From a bacterium (GTDB taxonomy: Bacteria > Krumholzibacteriota > Krumholzibacteriia > LZORAL124-64-63), in NCBI GenBank assembly GCA_016719645.1, contig JADJYS010000004.1:124001-188000 (forward strand): DNA of 64,000 bases, in the 5' to 3' direction. This document shows positions 1-9,732 of this stretch, one piece after another; the first letter of the stretch is position 1, and every line of letters begins with the position of its first letter. The notes beneath the pieces are model-generated. The model saw nothing but the letters and a program-made list of their open reading frames with translations. It was not told the DNA's origin and did not search any database. The position numbers and the translations under genes are program-made.

Positions 1-1
1 C

Positions 2-2234
2 ATCTACGCGACGGACATGGGCGCGAAGGTCATCAACTGCAGCTGGGGCAGCAGCAGCTACCTGGAGACCGCGGTCGACTACGCCCAGCTCAACGGGGTG
101 ATCATCGTCGCCGCCGCCGGCAACGACAACCACGAGATCCCCGAGTTCCTCGGCACCGCCGACGGCGTGCTGTCGGTGGCCGCCACCGGCCCGGGCGACG
201 AGAAGGCCAGCTTCTCCTCCTACGGCACCTGGGTCGAGCTGTCGGCCCCCGGCGCGGGCATCTACACGACCTGGTACGACCACACCACCGCCAGCAGCAC
301 CTACGCCTCGGTGGACGGCACGTCCTTCGCCTCGCCCATCACCTGCGGCGCGATCGCGCTGCTGTGGTCGGCCCACCCGGCCTACACCCGCGAGCAGATC
401 ATCGACCTGCTGCTGGCCTCGTGCGACGACATCGACGACATCAACCCCGTCCTCGCCGGCAAGCTCGGCGCCGGCCGGGTGAACCTCCTGAAGGCCCTCG
501 GCGACCGCCTGCACCGGGTGCCCGCGGAGTTCGCGTCGATCGACGACGCCATCAACAGCGCCGCGCCCGGCGACACCCTCGCCCTGGCGGCCAGCCTCGT
601 GCTGACCGCGCCCTTCGAGATCAAGGAGAAGGACCTGACCTACCTCGGCGGCTGGGACGACGCCTTCCTGGCGCGCGACCCGGTCGGGACGCCGACCGTG
701 ATCACGGCCCTGCCCACGAGCCCGGCCATGAGCGTCAACAACGGCGCCGGCCCCGCCGTGGTCGTCGACGGCTTCCGCTGCACCGGCGGCGGCGGCCAGC
801 AGTACACGAGCATCCCCTACACCGGGCGCTACGGCGGCGGCCTGGTCGTCAGCGGCGACGCGACCCTGCGCAACATCGACGTCACGGGCAACGCCACCGG
901 CAGCGGCACCCAGATCGGCGGCGGCGGCGGCGTGCTGCTGTACGATTCCGACGCCGTGCTGGAGAACGTGCGCGTGCACGGCAACACCTCGCTCTACGGC
1001 GCCGGCGTGTACGTCTACCGCGGGGCGCCCACGCTGGTCGACTGCGAGATCGACGCCAACACGACGATCGTCAACAACCCGTCCGCGCCGCGCGGCGGCG
1101 GCGTCTACGTCACCGACGCGGCGCTGACCCTGCGCCGGACCGTCGTGAGCGGCCACGCGAACGCCGACCTGGGCGGCGGCATCTACGCCGCCAACAGCAC
1201 CGGCGCGACGACCGTCGTGCTCGACCACGCCGAGATCTCGGGCAACACGGCCAAGAGCAAGGGCTGCGGCGTCTACGTCAACGGGGGCACCCTGACGGCC
1301 GTCGGCGGCCTGATCGCCGCCAACGTCCCGACGCCCGCCGCGACCTTCCTGTACGGCGGCGGCATCTGCGTCGAGGGCGGCGCCGCGAACCTCGACAGCC
1401 TCGAAGTGCGCAACAACAGCGCCATGATCGCCGGCGGCGTGGCCAAGCTCGCCGGCGGTTCGCTGTCCGTCACCAACTCCTCGCTGACGGAAAACACGGC
1501 CGTCTTCTTCGCCGGCGGCCTCTACCTCGACGCGGTGTCCGGCGCGACGCTGACCGGCAACACCATCGCCGCCAACGCGGGCGGCAGCGCCGGCGGCGGC
1601 ATCTACTCCTCGAACGCCTCGGCCACGCTCACCCGGAACCTCGTCGCGGCCAACAGCGGTTCCGCCGCGGCGGTCCCAGGGCGTCTACGCCACGGGCGGC
1701 AGCCTCGTCTTCAACTGCAACGACGTCCACGGCAACGCCGGCGGCGACTACGGCGGCGTCGTCAACCCCACCGGCGCCAACGGCAACGTCTCGGCGGATC
1801 CCCAGTTCTGCGACCTCGCCGCCGGGGACTTCACGGTCTACGACACCTCGCCCTGCCTGCCGGCCCACAGCGGCGGCTGCGGCCAGATCGGCGCCCTGGG
1901 CCAGGGCTGCACCCAGGGCACGGGCGTCGACGACGGCCCCGGCCAGGGCGTGCCGGCGGTCTTCCGGGTCGACCCCGCCTTCCCCAACCCGTTCAACCCC
2001 AGCACGACGATCCGCTTCGCGATGCCCGCCGCCGCGCGGGCGAGCGTGCGCATCTACGACGCGGGCGGGCGCCTCGTGCGCACGCTGATCGACGGCGACC
2101 TGGGCGCGGCGGTGCACACCGTGGTGTGGCAGGGCGACGACGACGCGGGGCGGCGCGTGGGATCGGGCGTGTACTTCTACAGGGTGCGGGCGGGGACGAA
2201 CGAGCAGACCGGGCCGCTCGCTCTGATCAAGTAG
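2..2234 (+). CDS. Secreted subtilisin-like (S8) peptidase fused to right-handed beta-helix and FlgD-like sorting domain; 5' partial, one frameshift
   Basis: The window opens inside this gene, so the signal peptide and the catalytic Asp and His are upstream of base 1. What is visible is the oxyanion Asn (AAAGND) and the catalytic Ser in DGTSFASP (Ser codon 323-325), then about 370 residues of short GGG-rich beta-helix coils (GGGVYV, GGGIYA, GNT repeats) of the kind called polymorphic outer-membrane or pectin-lyase-like. The last ~90 residues carry FPNPFNPSTTIRF and a GRRVGSGVYFYR ending, the FlgD-like Ig module used for surface sorting in FCB-type bacteria. The frame changes by +1 near 1674: upstream text ends at GSAAAV, and the downstream frame resumes as QGVYATGG. 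Function inferred: extracellular protease or adhesin. The fusion itself is clear; the substrate is unknown. Confidence 0.85.
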
Positions 2235-2262
2235 TCCGCACACTCCTCCGCATGACAGGGAC

Positions 2263-2287
2263 GCCCCGGGCACCGCGAGTCCGGGGC
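2263..2287. terminator. Hairpin between convergent genes, possible terminator
   Basis: A 7-bp perfect stem GCCCCGG/CCGGGGC with an 11-nt loop lies in the 177-nt gap between the convergent S8 gene and the flippase gene. There is only a short pyrimidine tail, so it is a weak candidate. Nothing else is recognisable in the gap. Confidence 0.3.
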
Positions 2288-2411
2288 TTCGGCCCTTCCG
2301 CCATCCTGGCTCAGGGCCTCGGTCACCCCTTCAGCGCTGCATCACCGGAGGCAGGCTCGTCACCGGCTCTCATGATCGCTCGTGCGGGTGTCGCAGCCTG
2401 GAGGGTGGGGG

Positions 2412-3926
2412 TCAGTGGAGGGTGGGCAGGAGCAGGGCGTAGGGCAGGCACAGCAGGGTGCGCAGGACCAGGTCGGACATCACGTCGGCGCGTTCGAGCA
2501 GCAGGGTGACCGCCTTGCCTTCCTTCCAGGTCCCCAGCGGGGTGGCGGCGAGGGCGCGGCCGGCGTCCGGGACGGCGACGTCGCGCAGCCAGCGGTAGGC
2601 GCCGATCTGCTCGAGGTCCAGCGTGATCAGCACCACGAAGGCGAGCACGCTGGTGACGCCGATCAGCCAGATCTTGCGCCACTCGTAGCGGATCCGGTAC
2701 TTGCGCTGGGCCAGCGGCCCGCTCCAGCCCAGCATGACCGCCTGGATCAGGGCCGCCGAGTAGGCGGCGCCGAACAGGCCCCACAGCTTGATGAAGAGCA
2801 CCGACAGGGCGACCTTCACCGCCGAGGTCACGCCGCGGATCCAGGACAGCGAGCGCATGTCCTTGGCGTAGTACATGCCGAAGGTGACGTGCCAGTAGCA
2901 GCCCTGCATGATCATCGTCAGGACCTCGACCCGCGCGATGCGGTGGGCGTTCCAGAACTCGGGCGGCGTCAGCAGGCGCAGCACGGCCGGGATGTTCACC
3001 ACGATCACCAGCCCCACCGACGCCACCAGCAGCAGGTACCAGGTGAAGACGCGGCCGATGTGCTCCGGCGCCCCGGGCTCGTCGGCCATCGCGGTGCGCG
3101 TGGTGTTCCAGGACTTCATGAAGGGCTGCGTGATCATCAGGCTGATCAGCGAGGGGAACTTGTAGCCCATCTCCAGGACGCCCACGCTGGCCAGGTCGAG
3201 CTGGTAGCGCACCAGCACGCGCTCCGCCTGGCGCGAGACGAACGAGGCCAGGTTGCCGGGGACCAGGGGCAGCTGGAAGAAGAACAGGTCGCGCGAGATC
3301 CCGCGGTCCCAGGCCGTGCCGCAGCGGCGCACGGCGATCACCACGAACCAGGCCGAGGAGACCAGCGTCGTCAGGGTCCCGCTCAGGAAGTAGCCGAACA
3401 GGCCCCAGTCCAGGACCAGCACGAACCAGATGCTCGTGGCGACGCCCAGCACCAGCCGCACCAGGCCGTTGACCGAGAAGGCGACCGAGCGCTGCTCGAT
3501 CAGCAGGATGGCCGAGGCGGCCGTCCCGGTCAGCTCGAAGATGAAGCCCAGCAGGGCCAGCACGAGCAGGTGCCACAGCTTGGCGTCGCCGAGCAGCGCG
3601 CCGCTCAGCGGCCCGCTGGCCAGCATCAGCGGCACGCACAGCAGCGTGCTGATCGCGGCCGTCTGCAGCATGCCGGTGCTGACGACGCGGTTGCGCTCCT
3701 CGGGCGGGCGGTCGTAGTAGAAGCGGGTGACCGCGCTCTGCACGCCGTAGGACATCAGCGTGAACAGGAAGGCCAGCGAGGCCTCGATCATGCCGATCAC
3801 GCCGTAGCCCACGTCCTGCAGGACGTGGGCGTAGAACGGCAGCAGGAAGAAGCTGATCATCTTGCCGGTGACGGCCGCCAGCGTGTAGATCCAGGCGTGC
3901 TTGAAGGTGGCGCGGGTCGTGTTCAT
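2412..3926 (-). CDS. Polysaccharide flippase (Wzx/MATE-like, lipopolysaccharide biosynthesis protein)
   Basis: About 504 residues with twelve to fourteen hydrophobic segments, beginning MNTTRATFKHAWIYTLAAVTGKMISF. It has the layout of Wzx/RfbX-type exporters: an early GVIGMIEA segment, a long hydrophilic loop in the middle and paired helices to the end. Such proteins flip undecaprenyl-linked oligosaccharides across the inner membrane. The ATG overlaps the stop of the upstream asparagine-synthase-like gene (ATGA), so the pair is probably translationally coupled. That suggests a surface-glycan amidation/export module, although no glycosyltransferase is visible next to it. The family assignment rests on topology and overall sequence character; the substrate is unknown. 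Confidence 0.75.
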   Translation of the reverse strand: MNTTRATFKHAWIYTLAAVTGKMISFFLLPFYAHVLQDVGYGVIGMIEASLAFLFTLMSYGVQSAVTRFYYDRPPEERNRVVSTGMLQTAAISTLLCVPLMLASGPLSGALLGDAKLWHLLVLALLGFIFELTGTAASAILLIEQRSVAFSVNGLVRLVLGVATSIWFVLVLDWGLFGYFLSGTLTTLVSSAWFVVIAVRRCGTAWDRGISRDLFFFQLPLVPGNLASFVSRQAERVLVRYQLDLASVGVLEMGYKFPSLISLMITQPFMKSWNTTRTAMADEPGAPEHIGRVFTWYLLLVASVGLVIVVNIPAVLRLLTPPEFWNAHRIARVEVLTMIMQGCYWHVTFGMYYAKDMRSLSWIRGVTSAVKVALSVLFIKLWGLFGAAYSAALIQAVMLGWSGPLAQRKYRIRYEWRKIWLIGVTSVLAFVVLITLDLEQIGAYRWLRDVAVPDAGRALAATPLGTWKEGKAVTLLLERADVMSDLVLRTLLCLPYALLLPTLH

Positions 3927-5817
3927 GCCGCTCCGAGCGGGGCGAGGTCGCGCCCGGGCGGGGCGTCGCGCAGGAACTGGCCGTGCCAGACCACCATCGT
4001 GTAGACCTGGGCCAGGGCGTGGAAGTGCCAGTCGGCGCCGCGGTGGAGGTCCGCGCGCAGGGCGTCGACCCCGGCCTGGTCGAACCAGTCGCAGCCCGTG
4101 GCGCGGACGTCGGCGAGGACCCCGTCGAACTCGCGGCGGAACTCCCGGTTGCGGCGCAGCCAGGCGGGCCGGTCGTTGTAGGCGTGGCGGTCGCGGACGT
4201 TGACCGCGGCCGCGGGTCAGCCGGCGCACCCGGCGGTTCAGCAGCAGCAGGCGGCGGCGGCGCGCGACCGTGCGGTTCACGGCCTCCTGCGAGGCGAACA
4301 GGTCGTGGCCGGTGCGGCTCCAGGGCACGCGCGCCAGCGCGGTCAGGCGCGTGCGGTAGAGGTCGAGGTACAGCTCGTTCTCGAACTTCGCGCGCAGCGG
4401 CAGCCGCAGCCAGAAGTCGAAGAGGTCCTCGTCCACGAACGGCAGCAGGTCGTGGAAGAAGAACTTGTGCACGTCCACCGAGGCCTGCATGCGCCGGCCG
4501 AGGTTGAAGTGCATGTGCAGCATCTTCTGGTCGCCGAACAGCGGCGCGTGGCGCCAGTCGGCGAAGGCGTCCCAGACCTGCTCGCGGGCCAGCCGGCGCA
4601 GCTCCGCGGCCGCGTCCGGCCGCATGATCGCGGCGAAGCCGGCGCTGCCCGAGGCGACGCCCGAGAAGGCCAGCACGCGGCGGCGCAGCTCGTCCTCGTC
4701 GGCGATCGTCCGCAGGTCGTCCTCGCCGCAGAAGTGGCCGGTGCCGATGGACAGGTACGGCCCCAGGATGCCGTTGCAGAAGGGGACGGGGCCGTCGCCG
4801 AGCGCCTCGCTGATGCCGATCAGCGTGGCGTTGCGCAGGTTCATCTGCCCGTCGTTGAGCCACACCGCGCGGCGCGCGTGGCGGCCCGCCCAGGCGGGGT
4901 CGATCTCGATCAGGCGGTGGCGGTCCCGCAGGCCCAGGACCTCGGCGGTCTGGCGCGCGATCGCGACCTCGCTGCAGTCGGGCTGGCCGTGGGTGAACAG
5001 GTCCAGCCCGCCCCGGTCCTTCACCTGGTGCAGCAGCAGGCGCGAATCGAGGCCGCCGGACAGGGCGACCACGAGGCGCCCGTCGTAGCCCGCGGGCAGG
5101 CGCTTGGCCGAGGCGCGGGCGTAGAGGGCCTCGGCCTCGTCGAGCAGGTCGTCGCGGGCGCGGCCCTCCTCGGGGCGGGGCTCCGCGCGCCAGCGCCGCG
5201 AGACCGTCACGGCGGCCGTCCCAGACGACGCGCTCGGCCGGTCCCAGCATGGTCACGCCCTGCAGCAGCGTGGCGCGCCCGTAGGGGCACTCCTTGGCCA
5301 GGAAGGTGGCGGCCGAGGCGGCGTCGACGCGGCGCGGCAGGCCGCGCCAGGCCAGGAAGGCCTTCAGCTCGGGGCCGAACAGGAACACCTCGTCGTCGGC
5401 GTACCAGTAGAGGTGGGCGAAGCCGAGCTTGTCGTTCAGCAGCTGGACGCGGCCGTCGCGGCGGTCGGCCACCACGAGGTTGAAGTGGCCGCCGACCCGG
5501 TCGATGAAGCCGTCGCCGTCGGCGAGGTAGAGGTCCAGCAGGCGGCGGGCGAGGCCGGGCGCGTCGTCGGGCAGCGGGACGCCGTCGAGCGTGAAGGCCG
5601 TGCCGTCGACCAGCAGCAGGGCCTGCGGCGTCTCGGCCAGGCGGTCCGCCTCGCGGAACCAGGGGCTGGTCGAGGTCGCGCCCAGGGCGCGCGGGCCGTC
5701 CCGGCGCAGCAGGGTGCGGTACCAGTCGCGGTGCCGCAGCAGGTCCAGCATGGCGTCGGCGACGGGCGACGGGTCGCGGTCGGGCCGCGCGGCGGCGGCC
5801 CCGAAGATCCCTGGCAT
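3923..5817 (-). CDS. Asparagine synthase-related protein lacking the glutaminase cysteine; two frameshifts
   Basis: The N-terminal half resembles the class II glutamine amidotransferase (Ntn) domain of AsnB (MPGIFGAA; FNLVVADRRDG; LLNDKLGFAHLYW). The C-terminal half has the ATP-pyrophosphatase loop LVVALSGGLDSRLLL. The residue after Met is Pro (codon CCA), where AsnB needs Cys2 as glutaminase nucleophile, so glutamine hydrolysis is not expected. Such homologues occur in surface-polysaccharide clusters, which fits the flippase it overlaps by ATGA. Reading requires two same-direction +1 frame changes: near 5213 (VVWDG to VTVSRRW) and near 4207 (RRLTRG to VNVRDRHAYND). With both repaired, about 630 residues result, ending PGRDLAPLGAA. 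The conserved sequence on both sides argues for sequencing error rather than long-standing decay. Confidence 0.75.
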
Positions 5818-5975
5818 ACGAGTACGGCTCCTTCCGGGTCGGTCCGCGGCACGGCACGCAGGATAGCACAGCGGGCGCGCGGCGCCAGGGTGGAAAGGCG
5901 AGCCGCCCCCTCCCCTTGCCCGCCGCCTGTTGGCGAGTTATCGTGCGTCCGGGCCCGAACTGGAGGGGAACCGCG

Positions 5976-6371
5976 ATGTCGAGCCAGCCGTCCCGCGACC
6001 TGCAGACGTTCCCGAACCCCCAGCCGGGCCGGGACTACGAGATCCGCTTCGACTGCCCGGAGTTCACCTGCCTGTGCCCGCTGACCGGCCAGCCCGACTT
6101 CGCCCACCTGCGGATCCGCTACATCCCGGACGCCACCTGCGTCGAGCTGAAGTCCCTGAAGCTCTACCTCTGGTCCTACCGCAACGAAGGCGCCTTCCAC
6201 GAGAAGGTCACCAACGCCATCGCCGACGACCTGGTCGGCCTGCTGGAGCCCCGCTACCTCGAGATCGACGCCAAGTGGTTCGTGCGCGGCGGCATCACCA
6301 CGTACGTGCGCGCCGAGCACCGCTCACCCGCGTGGACCGGATCACTCCCGGAGCCCGGCGCCCCCTGGTGA
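5976..6371 (+). CDS. queF: NADPH-dependent 7-cyano-7-deazaguanine (preQ0) reductase, QueF type I
   Basis: A 131-residue protein. It reduces the nitrile of preQ0 to preQ1 in the cytoplasm, the last free-base step before queuosine is put into tRNA. Residues 29-42 read EFTCLCPLTGQPDF, with the catalytic Cys at 34 and the general-acid Asp at 41, the spacing of unimodular QueF. The QueF signature ELKSLKLYLWSYRNEGAFHE follows at about residues 58-77, supplying substrate- and NADPH-contacting residues. The ATG at 5976 is preferred because GGAGGGG sits just upstream; an in-frame ATG 60 nt earlier lacks this. It stands alone, divergent from the asparagine-synthase gene, and ends 11 nt before the convergent hemolysin-III gene. 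queG lies about 4 kb downstream on the other strand. Confidence 0.95.
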   Translation: MSSQPSRDLQTFPNPQPGRDYEIRFDCPEFTCLCPLTGQPDFAHLRIRYIPDATCVELKSLKLYLWSYRNEGAFHEKVTNAIADDLVGLLEPRYLEIDAKWFVRGGITTYVRAEHRSPAWTGSLPEPGAPW

Positions 6372-6382
6372 GCGACCCGGAA

Positions 6383-7081
6383 TCAGTTCACCGGGCCCAG
6401 GTAGCGGTAGATGGCGATCCAGTGGCAGGCGCTGCCGGCCATCACGAAGAGGTGCCAGATGGCGTGGTGGTAGGGCAGTTTTTTCCAGAGGTAAAAAACG
6501 GAGCCGCCGGTGTAGGCGATGCCGCCGGCCAGCAGCCAGATCAGGCCGCCGGCGGGCACGGTCTCCAGCATCGGTTTCAGGGTGATCACCGCGAGCCAGC
6601 CCATCCCGATGTAGAGCAGGGTCGAGGCCCGGCGGAATTGGCCGGCGTATTTCGACTTGAAGACCACGCCGATGATCGCCAGGCCCCAGATGACGCCGAA
6701 CATGCTCCAGCCCCAGCCGCCGCGCAGGCTCACCAGCAGGAACGGCGTGTAGGTGCCGGCGATCAGCAGGTAGATGGCGGCGTGGTCGAGCGAGCGGAAG
6801 ACGCGCTTGGCGCGCCGCGGGATCATGGCGTGGTAGAGGCAGGAGACCGTGTACAGCAGCACGAGGGTCGCGCCGAAGACGGCGAAGCTGACCATGCGCC
6901 AGGGATCGCCCGAGGCGTGGGCGCGCACGGCCAGCAGCACCAGGCCCGCGACGGCCAGCGCGGCGCCGATCCCGTGGGTGACGCTGTGGGCGATCTCCTC
7001 GCCGCGGGTGTAGCGGTGGCGTTCTGGCGGCGGCGTGCTGGCGGCTCCGGAGGTCCGCCCCTGACCGGGCGGATACTTCAC
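6383..7081 (-). CDS. trhA: Hemolysin III / PAQR family membrane protein (TrhA-like)
   Basis: 232 residues with seven predicted membrane segments. The family's conserved metal-site histidines are visible: SCLYHAMIP after TM2, LDHAAIYLLIAGTYTPF, and near the C terminus HHAIWHLFVMAGSACHWIAIY. Bacterial members (YqfA/TrhA, 'hemolysin III') are implicated in membrane-fluidity homeostasis; the haemolytic label is historical. The start is GTG at 7081 with no strong Shine-Dalgarno sequence, and the first ~22 residues are low-complexity, so the true start could be slightly downstream. It is convergent with queF and divergent from the cytolysin-like gene, with a 160-nt AT-richer gap that probably holds both promoters. 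Confidence 0.88.
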   Translation of the reverse strand: MKYPPGQGRTSGAASTPPPERHRYTRGEEIAHSVTHGIGAALAVAGLVLLAVRAHASGDPWRMVSFAVFGATLVLLYTVSCLYHAMIPRRAKRVFRSLDHAAIYLLIAGTYTPFLLVSLRGGWGWSMFGVIWGLAIIGVVFKSKYAGQFRRASTLLYIGMGWLAVITLKPMLETVPAGGLIWLLAGGIAYTGGSVFYLWKKLPYHHAIWHLFVMAGSACHWIAIYRYLGPVN

Positions 7082-7241
7082 AACTTATTTTCGATATGCA
7101 AGATACGCCATTCCCGGCGACGGCAACCCCGACCATGACAATCCATTATCAACCTCCTTCCGGTCGCCTGCAAGGCATGATAGGATCCCTGCCGTCGATC
7201 GTCGAATCCATGATCATGACCCTCATCCTCGGGAGATCCCC

Positions 7242-8835
7242 ATGAAGATCCTTGCCTGGTTCCTGGTTGGCTGCCTGATGCTGCTGGTCGCCTGTTCGGG
7301 CGACGACCCGGTCGCTCCCGATCCCGCCACTCCCGACGAAATCGAGCAGATCCTCGAGGACGCGGGCCTGCTCGCGCCGCTGTCGGCGGAGCAGGACGAG
7401 ATCATCGAATCCTGGGACGAGGAGGACGGCGGCTACCGCTACACCTACGAGGTCCACGACGTCGTGGACAACATCGAGAGCATCGCGTTCCTGGGCCTCA
7501 ACGACGACGTCATCTGGCCCGGCAGCCTGATCCGCGGCAACCAGGCCCACCAGTTCGTCTACGTGCCGGTCACCGTGGCCCGCGCGCCCATCACCCTGTC
7601 GGTCTCCCTCGAGGGCTCCTCCACGCCCGGCGACATCTCCACGGTCGTCACCGACCCGCGCCTGTCCACGGTGCGCCAGGGCATCTCCGACCTGCTGGAA
7701 TCGGCCGTAGGCGAGGACACCCACGTCCCGGCGCGCGTGGAGTTCACTCTGGACCAGGTCCACAGCGAGTCGCAGATGAACCTCTTCGTGGGCGCGGACG
7801 TCTCCTACGGCGCGGGCTCGCTTGAGCACGGCCTTCAACTGGGACGAGGGCTCGACCACCAACAAGATCATGGCCAAGTACATGCAGATCTACTACACGA
7901 TCGACATGGACACGCCGTCCAGCCCGTCCGCGCTGTTCGCCCCGACGGCGACCGCCGCCGAGATCGCCGCCGCCCTGCCGCCCGGCTCGATGCCCATGTA
8001 CGTGTCGAGCGTGAGCTACGGCATGATGGCGCTGACCTGCATCGAGACCGAGTTCTCCGAGGAGCAGATGGGCCTGGCGCTGAACGCCGCCTACAACGGC
8101 GCCGTCGACGTGGAGCTGGAATTCGGCTACACGGCGCGCGAGGTGCTGCAGAGCGCCTCGATCAAGACCATCGTCTACGGCGGCTCCACCCAGGGCCTGG
8201 ACGACATCGAGATGGGCTTCGAGGGGTTCATGGAGGTCATCGACGCGAGCACGGACTTCACGCCGGAGTCGCCGGGCGTGCCCCTGGTCTACCGTTTCCG
8301 CCACGTCGCCGACAACACGCTGGCCCTGGTGACCCTGACCTCGCAGTACACGCTGGTGCGGCCCCTGCAGATCGAGCAGCTGGTCCGGGTCCAGGTCAAC
8401 CGGTTCGTCTGCACGATGGCCGACGACGAGGGCGCCGACAACTCCGTGGACATGAACTGGTTCTTCGTCCGGGCCAACGCCTTCAACTGCCTGAACGGCG
8501 CGGATCCGGGCACGCAGTGCAACCCCGTGGACCAGTACGCCTACAACTGGACAGCGGCCGACTGGGTCGAGATGGGCGACGGGTCCCCCGTCATCCACGA
8601 TGCCGGGGGCGCCTCGATCATCATCGCCTACAACACCGAGAGCTACGACTTCAACTACGCCAAGCTCAACCTCCACGCCTACGCCCGGGACACCGACGAC
8701 GGGTGGTCGGACGACGAGTACGCCAACGGGTACCTCAACCTCGTGGGCAACTCGATCTGGGGCGAGAAGACCATCACGCTGTCCTGCGCGGACTTCGTCT
8801 TCCGCGCGGAGCTGACGATCTCGCCGGCGAACTGA
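7242..8835 (+). CDS. Cholesterol-dependent cytolysin (thiol-activated cytolysin)-like lipoprotein; one frameshift
   Basis: About 530 residues after repairing a +1 shift at 7821-7823 (GAGSL joins STAFNW). Residues 1-18 are a lipoprotein signal ending LLVAC (Cys18). Residues ~84-370 track the CDC pore-forming core: IWPGSLIRGNQ (compare IYPGAI in perfringolysin O), VARAPITLSVSL, VPARVEFTLDQVHSESQ, YMQIYYTIDMDTPSSPSALF, VSSVSYGM, and the D3 Gly-Gly hinge at 313-314 (VYGGSTQ). These match the family by recall of perfringolysin O; no search was run. From ~372 to 530 the usual domain 4 is not recognisable: no ECTGLAWEWWR undecapeptide, but a Cys-containing beta-rich domain ending near SIWGEKTITLSC. 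Inferred role: oligomerising pore-former with altered target recognition. GGGAGA precedes the ATG. It stands alone, convergent with amrS. Confidence 0.82.
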
Positions 8836-8865
8836 CGCGCGGCCCGGCGGCGGGCGCTCCGGCCG

Positions 8866-9732
8866 ACTCCCGCAGACGTTCCCCAGGTGGACGTGCTCCA
8901 GCTTCTCGCGGCCGATCCGCGCCGCGCGCTCCAGCGTGGCGCGCGGCGTGGGCGGCGCGTGCAGCTTCCAGGCCGGGTGGTAGGCCGAGAAGTGCAGCGG
9001 GATCCGCCGGTCCACCGAGGCCACGAAGTCGACCAGGGCCCGCAGCTGGGCGTCGGCGTCGTTGTGGCCGGGGATCACGAGGTTGGTGATCTCGAGGTGG
9101 ACGCCGGCGGCGTGCAGGCGGCGGATCGTCGCCAGCACCGGCGCGAGGCGGGCCTTGCAGACCTTCCGGTAGAAGGCGTCGTCCATCGCCTTGAGATCGA
9201 CGTTGGCGGCGTCGAGCCAGGGGACCAGTTCCTCCAGCGGCCCCGGCTCGAGGAACCCGTTGGTCACCACCACGTTCTTCAGCCCGGCCTCCCGCGCCAG
9301 CCTGGCCGTGTCGCGCACGTACTCGAACCAGACCAGCGGCTCGCTGTAGGTGTAGGCCAGCCCGAGCGAGCCCTCGTCCAGGGCCAGGGCCACGGCCTGC
9401 GCGGGCGTGAGGCGCCGCACGGGGCGGTCCAGCTCCTGGCTGATGCTCCAGTTCTGGCAGAACGCGCAGTGCAGGTTGCAGCCGCGGGCGGCCAGCGAGA
9501 GGATCCGCGAGCCGGGGTGGAAGTGCAGCAGCGGCTTCTTCTCGATCGGGTCCATGGCCAGCGCCACGACCTCGCCGTACTGCAGGGCTTCCATGCGGCC
9601 GCCGCGGTTGCCGCGGGTGCCGCAGGGGCCGTCCCGGCCCTCGCGCAGCCGGCAGCGCAGGGGGCACAGGCCGCAGAGCACCGCGCCGTGCGGGGCGGGG
9701 CTCCACCAGGCCGCTTCGACGCGCCCGCTCAC
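8866..9732 (-). CDS. amrS: AmmeMemoRadiSam-type radical SAM protein (AmrS), 3' end abnormal
   Basis: The GTG start at 9732 overlaps the queG stop (GTGA). Residues 85-92 are CNLHCAFC (CX3CX2C), the 4Fe-4S site; the N-terminal zinc-like Cys set (20, 23, 27, 37) and CGTRGNRGG are typical of the AmrS (COG1180-like) family, as are YTYSEPLVWFEYV and ITNLVIPGHND. Homology runs to LGNVCG near residue 285 and then stops, just where relatives have a short CPxCG zinc ribbon. The frame stays open without a stop into the antisense of the cytolysin gene, as far as 7744. The real end is therefore unresolved: a 3' truncation, a frameshift, or a rearranged junction. No Memo or AMMECR1 partner is present in this window. 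Confidence 0.8.

Noticed and set aside
2323..5817. Very long open frames (900-1160 codons) covering both the flippase and asparagine-synthase genes
   Set aside because: High GC suppresses stop codons. Only the segments with recognisable family motifs are kept, and the remainder is Arg/Pro/Ala/Gly-rich shadow translation.
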